Assembly: GCF_036245865.1 (NCBI RefSeq)
Contig: NZ_BTTW01000012.1
Location: 1-64,000, forward strand
Source: Corallococcus caeni
GTDB taxonomy: Bacteria; Myxococcota; Myxococcia; Myxococcales; Myxococcaceae
Length of the DNA stretch: 64,000 nt
Direction: 5' to 3'
Below the pieces are notes generated by a model, which worked only from the letters and a program-made list of their open reading frames with translations, did not search any database and had not been told where the DNA came from. Shown here one piece after another: positions 1 to 7,437 of the stretch. Within the stretch, counting starts at the first letter, position 1. Every line of letters begins with the position of its first letter. A program made the position numbers and the translations under genes.

Positions 1-1
1 A

Positions 2-91
2 TGGAGCCGCGACACCCGCGACTGGACACCTGCGGGCCCCGTGCGCCTCAACCCCTCACCGCAAGTGCAGGAGCTGAAGCGCATCGGCTGA
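2..91 (+). CDS. 3' end of a truncated unknown protein (window edge)
   Basis: An open frame enters from the left edge and stops at TGA 89-91, giving 29 residues that end PQVQELKRIG. Nearly every codon ends in G or C, as in the real genes of this window, so it is very probably the C-terminus of a true gene. I do not recognise the family from this much. It is followed 33 bp later by a scrap identical to the last 29 bp of the gene at 2745-3122. That would fit a toxin gene followed by the remains of its immunity gene, but this is inference. Confidence 0.6.
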   Translation, partial: WSRDTRDWTPAGPVRLNPSPQVQELKRIG

Positions 92-124
92 ACCCTTTCA
101 CGCGACAACTACCTTGACGCTCAC

Positions 125-153
125 CGCCACTGCCCGAGGAAATGGAGCCCTGA
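125..153 (+). repeat. 29-bp direct repeat, left copy (relic gene 3' end)
   Basis: These 29 bases are identical to 3094-3122, the last 29 bases including the stop codon of the small gene at 2745-3122. In the same frame an in-frame TGA lies just upstream (115-117), so the left copy is only the tail of a gene whose body is gone. It suggests a second paralogue once stood here and was removed by deletion or recombination. Confidence 0.8.
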
Positions 154-504
154 ACGTTTTGTAGGTGCCCAACGCGCACTGCGCACGCAACAGCAGGGGC
201 TGGAATGCGTAGGGCGCTCCATGTCTCGCATCCTCCTAAAGACCCTACACGCTCTTACGCTGCGCCAGCTCCAGCAGTGTCTGCGCGTACTCGGCTGCGG
301 CGCCATATGCCTTGCACCTGCGAAAGTGTGGTTGCAGCTAGGGGCTGTCCCTGATCTTCGGCCCCAAAATAAACTTGGCGGCTCAAACACCCGAACAGGA
401 CTCGGCCTCAGCAGGCCCCCGGAGGGCGCCTGCCAGCGTCGGACGTGTTCCATGCTGGCTGTGCGCGGATATGCGCTGACCGATGCCGCGTGGTGACCCA
501 GCCA
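154..504. other. intergenic, no gene recognised
   Basis: Open frames exist on both strands, but none has the third-position G/C bias, a ribosome binding site or a recognisable motif. Base composition is mixed and lower in GC than neighbouring genes. I read it as decayed DNA between the relic gene end and the collagen-like gene. Confidence 0.5.
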
Positions 505-529
505 CTCCGCAGCCGCAAAGGCTGCGGAG
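505..529 (-). terminator. hairpin downstream of the collagen-like gene
   Basis: A perfect 10-bp inverted repeat (505-514 with 520-529) closes a 5-base loop. It lies 42 bp beyond the stop codon of the collagen-like gene on the minus strand. There is no clear T-run on either side, so termination is probable but not certain. Confidence 0.45.
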
Positions 530-571
530 GTTCTGCCCTGCTCTGAATCCGTTGATCAGTTCACCGAGCTT

Positions 572-1819
572 CTACCGGAAGCAGCCAAAGTGCCCTACGG
601 CAGGCTGCGTCAACGATCCCCCTGAACACCTACCGGTGACGTCCAACGTCCCTTGTCCTGTAGTCAAGCATGCGGGCCCGAACGCACTTGTTCCATTTCC
701 AGGCGTAAAGCCCATGAGAACCATGAACCTTGCCCCGGAGCCCGGGAAGTCTTCTTTACAGCGGCATGGAAGGGTGCCGAGTGTTTGACAGATTCCAACA
801 AAAGCTCCTGCAAAGCTTGAGACCTGTCCCTCTGGACCTGGCGCACCCTGAGGCCCCTGCGCCCCAGTCGCACCTGTGTCGCCCTTGGGCCCCTGCGGCC
901 CCTGAGCACCAGCCACGCCCGTGTCGCCCTTGGGGCCCTGCGGCCCCTGAGCGCCCTGCACACCAGCCACGCCCGTGTCGCCCTTGGGGCCCTGCGGCCC
1001 CTGAGCGCCCTGAGCACCAGCCACGCCCGTGTCGCCCTTGGGGCCCTGCGGCCCCTGAGCGCCCTGAGCACCAGCCACGCCCGTGTCGCCCTTGGGGCCC
1101 TGCGGCCCCTGAGCGCCTTGCGCACCATCCACGCCCGTGTCGCCCTTGGGGCCCTGCGGCCCCTGAGCACCAGCCACGCCCGTGTCGCCCTTGGGGCCCT
1201 GCGGCCCCTGAGCGCCCTGAGCACCAGCCACGCCCGTGTCGCCCTTGGGGCCCTGCGGCCCCTGAGCGCCTTGCGCACCATCCACGCCCGCGTCGCCCTT
1301 GGGGCCCTGCGGCCCCTGAGCGCCCTGCGCACCAGCCACGCCCGTGTCGCCCTTGGGCCCCTGCGCACCAGCCACGCCCGTGTCGCCCTTGGGCCCCTGA
1401 GCACCAGCCACGCCCGTGTCGCCTTTGGGCCCCTGCGCACCAACTGCACCCGTGTCGCCCTTCGGGCCCTGCGGCCCCTCAGAACCAATCGCCACGTCAA
1501 AGGCGTCTTGATCCACTGCATCAGGGCCAAAGGAAACAGTGAGTAGATAGGAACCAGGCGCCTCCAAAAAAGCACGGGGGACTGTTGCGACAATAACCCC
1601 CTTGTGAACCCCCTGAACTACGAGGGATATCCCCGCCAGTTCGACGACAGGTATTCCGCGGCCGATGTTCCGCGCGTAAATGAACAACTTGCCTGGACCG
1701 TAATCGACCTCCGTATTCGTTACGACAAGCCTGTCCAAGGGGAGCGCAGCGAAACTTGGCGCAGCCGCCAGTGCCACGATCAGAGCCAGTGAAACTGCGA
1801 GAGTTCTGTTCCTGCTCAC
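572..1819 (-). CDS. secreted collagen-like (Gly-X-Y repeat) protein
   Basis: This 415-residue protein starts with a clear Sec signal peptide ending near AAPSFA (about residue 24). Residues 25-110 form an IPT/TIG-like beta domain ([20 protein letters not shown]). Residues 112 to about 330 are Gly-X-Y triplets built on [12 protein letters not shown], the bacterial collagen-like type that can form a triple helix. The last 80 residues are non-repetitive with several cysteines ([11 protein letters not shown]). Such proteins are exported and often act in surface or spore structures; which of these applies here cannot be told. The Gly-X-Y region is encoded by near-identical DNA repeats, so length is likely to vary between strains. 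Confidence 0.85.
   Translation of the reverse strand: MSRNRTLAVSLALIVALAAAPSFAALPLDRLVVTNTEVDYGPGKLFIYARNIGRGIPVVELAGISLVVQGVHKGVIVATVPRAFLEAPGSYLLTVSFGPDAVDQDAFDVAIGSEGPQGPKGDTGAVGAQGPKGDTGVAGAQGPKGDTGVAGAQGPKGDTGVAGAQGAQGPQGPKGDAGVDGAQGAQGPQGPKGDTGVAGAQGAQGPQGPKGDTGVAGAQGPQGPKGDTGVDGAQGAQGPQGPKGDTGVAGAQGAQGPQGPKGDTGVAGAQGAQGPQGPKGDTGVAGVQGAQGPQGPKGDTGVAGAQGPQGPKGDTGATGAQGPQGAPGPEGQVSSFAGAFVGICQTLGTLPCRCKEDFPGSGARFMVLMGFTPGNGTSAFGPACLTTGQGTLDVTGRCSGGSLTQPAVGHFGCFR
870..1480 (-). repeat. tandem repeat encoding Gly-X-Y units
   Basis: About 600 bp of near-identical tandem units lie inside the collagen-like gene. The unit is 36-54 bp in multiples of 9 and is recognisable by the recurring string cgtgtcgcccttgggg. 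Units differ by a few bases or by loss of a triplet block, so all changes keep the frame. This looks like a coding minisatellite that expands and contracts by recombination or slippage. Confidence 0.85.
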
Positions 1820-2111
1820 GATTCAACTACCTCTTCTCAGTGACTCCGCCAACGCGTGGGCCTTGAGGAGCCAGCTCTTCAGTGTCCTCTCCTCCAGCGA
1901 CATCCGCGCCCACGCAGCCAGAAGCGCTACTCACCCAGAGAGAAGGGGGGGGAGACTCTTAGAGCAACTCCCACTGCCGCGCACCTGAGTCGGCGAGATG
2001 CCGGAGAAGTCCCGGAGGACTCGCCCTCTCCTCAGCTCGACAAGTCCACGCATGCGGGTTGAGATTTACTCCCCGGCCGTCGAGAAGATGCAATCGTCTG
2101 CGGCGCTGTAG
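1820..2111. other. intergenic, decayed mobile-element DNA
   Basis: No credible gene is seen on either strand. The right side continues into the transposase start at 2112-2174, so at least part of this stretch is probably a degraded insertion sequence body. The minus-strand promoter of the collagen-like gene should lie near its left end, but no convincing -35/-10 pair was found. Confidence 0.4.
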
Positions 2112-2174
2112 CACCCGGTCTCCCAGCGTCCGCAGGCTGAACAGCGTCGTCTGCTGCTTGGGCCGTCCGCGCAT
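2112..2174 (-). pseudogene. N-terminal scrap of an IS transposase (IS1182-like)
   Basis: Read on the minus strand from ATG 2174, the first 21 residues MRGRPKQQTTLFSLRTLGDR are the typical opening of IS1182/IS5-like transposases (MRGRP...DLEERVPADHPLR type). After this point no frame continues the family, so only the start survives. The sequence upstream (2175-2260) may hold the former left end of the element, but no terminal inverted repeat was confirmed. Confidence 0.5.
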
Positions 2175-2274
2175 CGCTTCCTCCGATGCTCGGAGGACAC
2201 CTCACCACGGTGCGGGGGGTTGATCCCTCAAAGGGGTTTCCCAACAGCCTGCTAGAAAATGTGAATTAAGCCCG

Positions 2275-2502
2275 TCATTCATTCTTACCCCAGCCGCAAT
2301 CAGACGACATCACAAAGTCGCCCTCTTTCAGCTTCGCTGCCGGGCGGATTGCTTCCTCTTTGAACTCAGGCGCTTTCAGTTTGTCATTGATGGTTAAGGC
2401 AAGTCGGCGGGAAAATGTCTCTGCTGTTCTGCGTGTCGCATTCGTGCTTTCTTGGCTGCGTGTGCTCGCGTATGTAAAATCACCGCTATTGAGTTTTGCC
2501 AT
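2275..2502 (-). CDS. small low-GC hypothetical ORF
   Basis: An open frame of 75 residues beginning MAKLNSGDFTYASTRSQEST lies in a patch (about 2260-2505) with markedly lower GC (near 50%) and many A/T third positions, unlike the rest of the window. No Shine-Dalgarno sequence precedes the ATG and no family is recognised. It may be part of a foreign insert that separates a host gene tail (2513-2608) from its former body rather than an expressed gene. Confidence 0.25.
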   Translation of the reverse strand: MAKLNSGDFTYASTRSQESTNATRRTAETFSRRLALTINDKLKAPEFKEEAIRPAAKLKEGDFVMSSDCGWGKNE

Positions 2503-2512
2503 ACGGAGCGGC

Positions 2513-2608
2513 TACGCGTTCGTGCAGAAGCGCAAGCTCGACTTCAAGCGGTTCCCTTGGTCGTACTGGGCAGGCGTTAACCAGAGGCCATCAAGAGGCC
2601 TCGGATGA
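2513..2608 (+). pseudogene. C-terminal remnant of a gene upstream of the lipoprotein head
   Basis: From about 2513 the frame switches to strong G/C third-position usage and encodes RSGYAFVQKRKLDFKRFPWS followed by about 15 residues, ending at TGA 2606-2608. This stop overlaps the ATG of the next frame (ATGA), the usual sign of a translationally coupled operon. Upstream the frame runs into the low-GC patch, so the 5' part has been lost. In published myxobacterial sit cassettes a sitB gene precedes sitA; this tail could be such a gene, but that is inference only. Confidence 0.4.
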
Positions 2609-2736
2609 GTATGTTGAGAAGGGCGTCGCCAGTACTTCTGTCGTTGATGCTGGGCTTGGGATGTGCACACTCACCAAGCCCGCATTTGCTAGATGACGTG
2701 ATTGCTGGTGTTTCGAGCTTGGCCCCCGCTCCGTAG
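2605..2736 (+). pseudogene. truncated lipoprotein, possible SitA-type toxin head
   Basis: A 43-residue frame starts at the ATGA overlap with the preceding gene tail and reads MSMLRRASPVLLSLMLGLGC then AHSPSPHLLDDV, a textbook lipoprotein signal with lipobox LGLGC. It stops at TAG after only about 23 mature residues, 8 bp before the next gene. A lipoprotein directly followed by a small cytoplasmic gene is the layout of Myxococcus SitA/SitI contact-dependent toxin-immunity pairs. The short mature part suggests the toxin body was deleted or ended by a nonsense codon. It could instead be a genuine micro-lipoprotein. Confidence 0.45.
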
Positions 2737-2744
2737 GAAAAACC

Positions 2745-3122
2745 ATGGCCACAAGCTCGGACTTCGACGTCGATGCCGTGATGGGCGTCCTTGGGACGAT
2801 CGGTGAGCGGTTCCAGGATGGAACGCCCGAGGACGAAGCCTTGCGAATCGCCGCAGTGGCGCTGCTCTACGTTCGCGAGAACGGAAAGCTGGAGGATTAC
2901 CGTGAGTACTTCCGGAGGTTCTTCATCCCTGCCTCGGAGTCCATAGTCGTAGCTCGGTCGTTCTCGACGACAGAGGAGGCTGACGCCTGGCTCGCTCAGG
3001 CGCAGGGGCGGGAGGGCGACTTGGTTCGTGTCGCGGGAAAGGGCTTCCGGGTCATCCCTCGCAGAAAGGGCGGAGGGCTGATGTTTCTCCGCACGCCACT
3101 GCCCGAGGAAATGGAGCCCTGA
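2745..3122 (+). CDS. small cytoplasmic protein, possible orphan immunity protein
   Basis: This 125-residue protein (MATSSDFDVDAVMGVLGTIG...) has no signal peptide or membrane segment and is rich in Asp/Glu and aromatic residues. It begins 8 bp after the truncated lipoprotein frame, with a weak AGGA site before the ATG. I do not recognise a named domain. The position after a lipoprotein head, and the duplicated 3' end found at 125-153, are what would be expected of an immunity gene in a toxin-immunity array. It faces the lipoxygenase half gene with only 6 bp between stop codons. Confidence 0.65.
   Translation: MATSSDFDVDAVMGVLGTIGERFQDGTPEDEALRIAAVALLYVRENGKLEDYREYFRRFFIPASESIVVARSFSTTEEADAWLAQAQGREGDLVRVAGKGFRVIPRRKGGGLMFLRTPLPEEMEP
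3094..3122 (+). repeat. 29-bp direct repeat, right copy
   Basis: This is the last 29 bp of the small gene at 2745-3122, stop codon included, and it is identical to 125-153. It is the intact parent of the left copy. Confidence 0.8.
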
Positions 3123-3128
3123 GCGGGT

Positions 3129-4430
3129 TCAGATGTTGATGCGGGAGCTGACCGTGCGCACGTCCAGGCCCAGGGCCGCGAACTCCGCGGCGTGGGCCCG
3201 GAGCAGCTCCAGCAGGCGGGGATGCACGTCTTCTTCTTCGTTGGACAGGATGAAGCCGTAGTTCGTCTTGGACAGCATCCAGGAGATCCACAGCATCTCC
3301 GTCGCCTCGTCCGGCGCGGGCGCGACGTCCAGGTCCTCCTCCGTGGACAGCGCGCCTCCCTTGCCCCAGCGCAATCCCAGACACGAGTACAGGACCTCGC
3401 CCGCGTCCTCCCACTGGAGGTTGTTCGCCCAGGCGTGCCGGAACGTCGCGAAGAAGATGACGTAGCGGCAGAGACTCTTCAGCGCCTCTATCTCGCCGGG
3501 CTGCGGCGCATCCGTCCGGGTCACCGCGCTCACGGCCTTGGCTGCCGGCTCCGCGACCTTCGCGCCCAGGTCCATGCGCTCCGAGCGCACGAACCACGGC
3601 GCATCCTTCCCCGGCACCCGCGCCCGCAGATAACGACAGACGAACGCTGGCGCTGAGTGCGCCACCAGGTCGTCCGAGAACCGGTGCACCTCCTTCCATT
3701 GCGCTTCGATCTCCGCGCCGTGCTCCGCGAAGAACGCGTCGATGTGCTCCCCGAGCAGTTTCCAGAACAGTTGCCCCGCCTGCGCGTAGCGGTGCCCCTC
3801 GCAGACCGGCGTCGCGGGCGCGAAGCCCTTCCAGTCGTAGCTGCCCAGCAGGTGCTCCAGCCGCTGGTTGATGCTCCTCTCCGTCAACGCACTGGCCCGC
3901 GAGATGTACCCCGTGGGCCCCACCAGGAACCCGTTGGCGGCGTGGTTGATCAACACCACCTCACGCAGGTGCGGCATCAGCAGCCAGCGCAAGGGATTGC
4001 GCCGCAGGTTCCGGTGCGCGGCGATGGCGTATTGCTCCACGTTGAAGTGGCACTGCCCCAGGTGGTTGCCCAGCTCCACGTCCAGCGTCGCGCTCACGCG
4101 CGCCATCCGCTTCGCTGCCTCCCAATCCGCGCCATCCGCGGGCGTGAACGTCCGGCGCGTCACCGGTGAGCCGGGCGCCGTCGCTCCGGGCTCCCGCATC
4201 CCCAGGATGATCCGCTGGGGCATCAGCTTGCCGTCCACCAAGCGCAGCCGGAGGTCCACGTCCGGCAGGCAGTGCACTCCGTCCTGCTCATACGCATTCC
4301 ACGGCAGGTACAGCCGGAACGCCTGCGGATCCTCCGGGTCCCGGTCCAAGATGCTGGAGAACATCCCGTTGAGCAGCCGCTCCCCGAACCAGGCGTCGCT
4401 CCGCGAGGAGCCCGGCGACTCCCGCTCCAT
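3129..4430 (-). CDS. lipoxygenase, C-terminal half of an interrupted gene
   Basis: These 433 residues cover the lipoxygenase catalytic core: the iron-site helix (ELGNHLGQCHFNVEQY), the RNLRRNPLRWLLMPHLREVV segment, the distal H-x3-N site (FRHAWANN) and a C-terminal isoleucine (SSRINI) whose carboxylate normally binds the iron. Lipoxygenases add O2 to polyunsaturated fatty acids. The frame is continuous with 4461-5183 except for one TAG at 4461-4463, so both halves are one gene. Aligned without gaps to the neighbour at 5386-7416, the first histidine ligand is a valine (codon 4077-4079). No good ribosome site precedes the ATG at 4430; this half may not be made or may be inactive. Confidence 0.8.
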   Translation of the reverse strand: MERESPGSSRSDAWFGERLLNGMFSSILDRDPEDPQAFRLYLPWNAYEQDGVHCLPDVDLRLRLVDGKLMPQRIILGMREPGATAPGSPVTRRTFTPADGADWEAAKRMARVSATLDVELGNHLGQCHFNVEQYAIAAHRNLRRNPLRWLLMPHLREVVLINHAANGFLVGPTGYISRASALTERSINQRLEHLLGSYDWKGFAPATPVCEGHRYAQAGQLFWKLLGEHIDAFFAEHGAEIEAQWKEVHRFSDDLVAHSAPAFVCRYLRARVPGKDAPWFVRSERMDLGAKVAEPAAKAVSAVTRTDAPQPGEIEALKSLCRYVIFFATFRHAWANNLQWEDAGEVLYSCLGLRWGKGGALSTEEDLDVAPAPDEATEMLWISWMLSKTNYGFILSNEEEDVHPRLLELLRAHAAEFAALGLDVRTVSSRINI

Positions 4431-4460
4431 CCGGACCGTCGTCGTCTCCGGGTAGTCCGC

Positions 4461-5183
4461 CTAGATCTGCGCGAGGGTTGGCGCCTGTCCCATGCGGATC
4501 CGCAGCTGGTGCTGCCGCTTCACCAGCTCGATGGGCGCGACTGCCTTGAGCATGGCCAGCGCACGTCCCGGCGCGTACGCCGTCGGCGGCGTGCCTTCCT
4601 CCACCACGAGCAGCCGGGCCAGCGGCGTCGCCGGGTCGTATTCCCAGTAGGGCAGTCGGAGCGTCCCGAAGTCGTACTCCCGACCGCCGTGGTCGTCCGG
4701 TCCCCGCTCCGAGCCGATGCGCTTCCACGTCTCCACCACGCGGCCGTCCTGGCGGAACGTGTGCTGCGGTTCGAAGAAGCGCAGCTCCAGGTCCGGCAGG
4801 TCCCCTTCACCCGCGTCCGCCGGGTCGTAGCGGATCTCGAACGCGCCATCCGGGCCCGTGAAGGTCTCGCCCAGGAAGTCGTCCGGCGTGCCCAGGTCCC
4901 GGTCCCACAGCTCCACCTTGATGTGGTGCAAGGGGATGGGCCCCTGCGGTCCGTCCTGCTCGAACACGAGTCGGCCCCGGGCCCGCGCGGGCAGGGTGGA
5001 GGTGTCCCTCAGCGCTCGCGGCGCCCGCACCTGCTTGACCAGATTGCGGCTCACCGCCAGCCGCTCCTTCAATCCCAGCCCTTCGTACCACCGGGCCAGC
5101 TCCTCGGCCTCCAGGAGCGGCGGCTCCCCGGCCCTGGAGGAGAACCCCAGGGTGGTCAGCAGACGGCGCCACGCGGTAGGCAT
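4461..5183 (-). CDS. lipoxygenase, N-terminal half of an interrupted gene
   Basis: The frame of 240 residues starts MPTAWRRLLTTLGF behind a GGAG motif and ends APTLAQI at TAG 4461-4463. Residues 70-140 look like a transthyretin/C2-like beta domain (HHIKVELWDRDLGTPDDFLG), followed by the linker into the lipoxygenase core. Beyond the TAG the same frame reads ADYPETTTVRMERESPG and continues as the catalytic half, so a single nonsense codon splits a roughly 684-residue protein. A GAG-to-TAG change would explain it; an assembly error is the main alternative. The gene is divergent from the second lipoxygenase and the 202-bp gap probably holds both promoters. Confidence 0.75.
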   Translation of the reverse strand: MPTAWRRLLTTLGFSSRAGEPPLLEAEELARWYEGLGLKERLAVSRNLVKQVRAPRALRDTSTLPARARGRLVFEQDGPQGPIPLHHIKVELWDRDLGTPDDFLGETFTGPDGAFEIRYDPADAGEGDLPDLELRFFEPQHTFRQDGRVVETWKRIGSERGPDDHGGREYDFGTLRLPYWEYDPATPLARLLVVEEGTPPTAYAPGRALAMLKAVAPIELVKRQHQLRIRMGQAPTLAQI

Positions 5184-5385
5184 CAGCTCCGCGCCTCAAC
5201 AGGGGAACGACAGGAAGCGGGCTTCATCGCGCCGGAAGGTAGCATGCCTGCGGTAATCCCATACTCGCGTCCTCACCCCCGAGGGCAGGCGGCTATCGGA
5301 TCCACGGCAACCCGCTTTCGTCACCTGCTCCGCATGCGCCGTGGCGCCTCCGCACATCGCGCGCCTCGTGCTAGTGGGAGATTCC

Positions 5386-7416
5386 ATGAGTACCGATTAC
5401 ACGCTGACGATTCGCACGAGCTCGAAGCTCGGCGCGGGAACCAACTCGGCCATCTCCGTGGTCCTGGTGGGCACGAAGGGTGAGAGCAAGCCGTACCTGC
5501 TGGACAAGCGCTTCCACAACGACTTCGAGGCCGGCGCGGTGGATGCCTACACCGTCAAGGCCGAGGACCTGGGCGACCTGCTCCTGCTCCGGTTCCTCAA
5601 CGCTGGCGGGGGCGTCGGGGGGGACTGGCTCCTCGACTCGGTGACCGTCACCACGACGGGCAAGCACTGGTTCTTCCCGTACTACCGCTGGGTCCTGGGC
5701 AAGTCCTCCGCGGAGGTCCTCGAGGGCACCGCGCGGCTGCCCCAGCAGGTCCGGCACGAGCGGGAGCTGGTGGCCCGGAACGACCTGCTCCTGGCCCGCC
5801 AGCGCATGTATCCCTGGCGCCCCGCGGAGGCGACCGCCGGGCTGCCCGGGGCGCTCGACATCTCCGAGGCGCGGCCGCTGCCGAAGGACGAGCTCTACCG
5901 GGGGCTCGTGGACGGCAGCTACGAGGTCGTCATCGCGAAGACGCTCGCGGCCATCAAGCTGCACATGCCCGTGCTGAGCAAGGCGTGGAACGGCCTCGTG
6001 GACATCTTCGACTTCTTCAAGAGCCTGGAGCTGCCCACGCTCGCGAAGCGCTGGCAGGACGACGCGGAGTTCGCCCGGCAGGCCGTGCAGGGCATCAGCC
6101 CCGTCCACATCCAGTCCATCACCGCGCTGCCGGAGGGCATGCCGCTCCAGGACAGCGAGCTGCGCGGGCTGCTGTCTCCGGGCACGACGCTCGAGCAGGC
6201 GCTGACCGGCAAGCGCGTCTTCCTGCTCGACTTCGAGATCCTGGGCGACGTGCCCATGTTCAAGAAGACCGACAAGGCGGGCGTCGAGGAGCGCCGGTGG
6301 GCGCCCGCGTCCCGCTGCCTGCTGTACCTGGACGACAGCCAGCAGCTGCGGCCCATCGCCATCCAGCTCGGCCGCGACCCGGCGCTGGATCCAGTGTTCA
6401 CGCCCAATGACAGTCCGCACGACTGGCTGGCCGCGAAGATCTACCTCCGGTGCAGCGAGGGCAACACGCACCAGATGGTGGGCCACGCGCTCAGGACCCA
6501 CTTCATCGCCGAGCCGTTCGTCATGGCGACGATGCGCAACCTCCCGGACCCGCACCCCGTCTACAAGCTCTTGCGCCGCCACTTCCGCTACACGCTCGCC
6601 ATCAACGACGGCGCCCGGAAGGGCCTGCTCGCCGAGGGCGGCGTGTTCGACGACCTCATCGCCACCGGCGGCCCCGACCAGGGCCACGTGTTCCTGGGCA
6701 GGAAGGGCTACAAGGCCTGGACGCTCGCGGACAACAAGCCGCGCCCGGACATCGAGCGCCGTGGCGTGCTCGACCCGGCGGTGCTCCCGCACTACCCGTA
6801 CCGCGATGACTCGCTGCTGCTGTGGGACGCCATCGAGGAGTACGTCGGCGGGGTGCTGGGGCACTTCTACACGTCGGACGAGGACCTGGTGCGCGACACC
6901 GACATGCAGCGCTGGTGGAAGGACCTCACCGAGCACGGCATGTCCGTGGAGAAGCTGCCCTGCGCGGAGCTGAAGCGCGTCGCCGACCTCACCGACATCC
7001 TCACCACCGTGCTCTTCACGGTCAGCGTCCAGCACGCGGCGGTGAACTACCTCCAGTACGAGCACTACGCCTTCGTGCCCAACGCGCCCTTGTGCATGCG
7101 TCAGGCGCCGCCGCGCAAGAAGGGCGTCCTGGGGGAGAAGGACATCGACGCGATGATTCCCACCAAGACGCAGATGCTCTGGCAGGTGGCGGTGGGCCGC
7201 GCGCTGTCCAGCTTCGGGGACGACGAGGAGTACCTGCTCCACGAAGGCGGCTGGCGCGAGGACTACTTCCAGGAGCCGGAGTTGCTCGCCATCCGCGACC
7301 GCTTCTACTCGCGCCTGCGCGCGCAGAGTGAGGCCGTGAAGGCGCGCAACGCGAAGAGCGCGGTGCCCTACACCGTCCTGCAGGCCGACCGCATCCCCTG
7401 CGGCATCACCGTCTGA
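5386..7416 (+). CDS. lipoxygenase with PLAT-like N-terminal domain
   Basis: This 676-residue protein has an N-terminal PLAT/LH2-type beta barrel (residues 1-110, DYTLTIRTSSKLGAGTNS) and a full lipoxygenase domain. Iron ligands are visible: H362 and H367 in HQMVGHALRTHFIAEPF, H550 and N554 in VSVQHAAVNYLQYEHY. The last residue is valine (GITV) rather than the usual isoleucine. ATG 5386 is chosen because GGGAG lies 5 bp upstream and the PLAT domain starts right there; the frame is open further upstream. The known reaction is stereospecific dioxygenation of polyunsaturated fatty acids to hydroperoxides. The P450 gene follows after 21 bp, so hydroperoxide products may be passed on to it. Confidence 0.93.
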   Translation: MSTDYTLTIRTSSKLGAGTNSAISVVLVGTKGESKPYLLDKRFHNDFEAGAVDAYTVKAEDLGDLLLLRFLNAGGGVGGDWLLDSVTVTTTGKHWFFPYYRWVLGKSSAEVLEGTARLPQQVRHERELVARNDLLLARQRMYPWRPAEATAGLPGALDISEARPLPKDELYRGLVDGSYEVVIAKTLAAIKLHMPVLSKAWNGLVDIFDFFKSLELPTLAKRWQDDAEFARQAVQGISPVHIQSITALPEGMPLQDSELRGLLSPGTTLEQALTGKRVFLLDFEILGDVPMFKKTDKAGVEERRWAPASRCLLYLDDSQQLRPIAIQLGRDPALDPVFTPNDSPHDWLAAKIYLRCSEGNTHQMVGHALRTHFIAEPFVMATMRNLPDPHPVYKLLRRHFRYTLAINDGARKGLLAEGGVFDDLIATGGPDQGHVFLGRKGYKAWTLADNKPRPDIERRGVLDPAVLPHYPYRDDSLLLWDAIEEYVGGVLGHFYTSDEDLVRDTDMQRWWKDLTEHGMSVEKLPCAELKRVADLTDILTTVLFTVSVQHAAVNYLQYEHYAFVPNAPLCMRQAPPRKKGVLGEKDIDAMIPTKTQMLWQVAVGRALSSFGDDEEYLLHEGGWREDYFQEPELLAIRDRFYSRLRAQSEAVKARNAKSAVPYTVLQADRIPCGITV

Positions 7417-7437
7417 CGCCGTCAGGAGACTCCGCCC

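Noticed and set aside
121-496. Overlapping open frames on both strands near the left end
   Set aside because: No coding bias, no ribosome site, no recognisable protein.
870-1480. Regularly repeated units, considered as a CRISPR array
   Set aside because: The repeats are contiguous without unique spacers and encode in-frame Gly-X-Y triplets.
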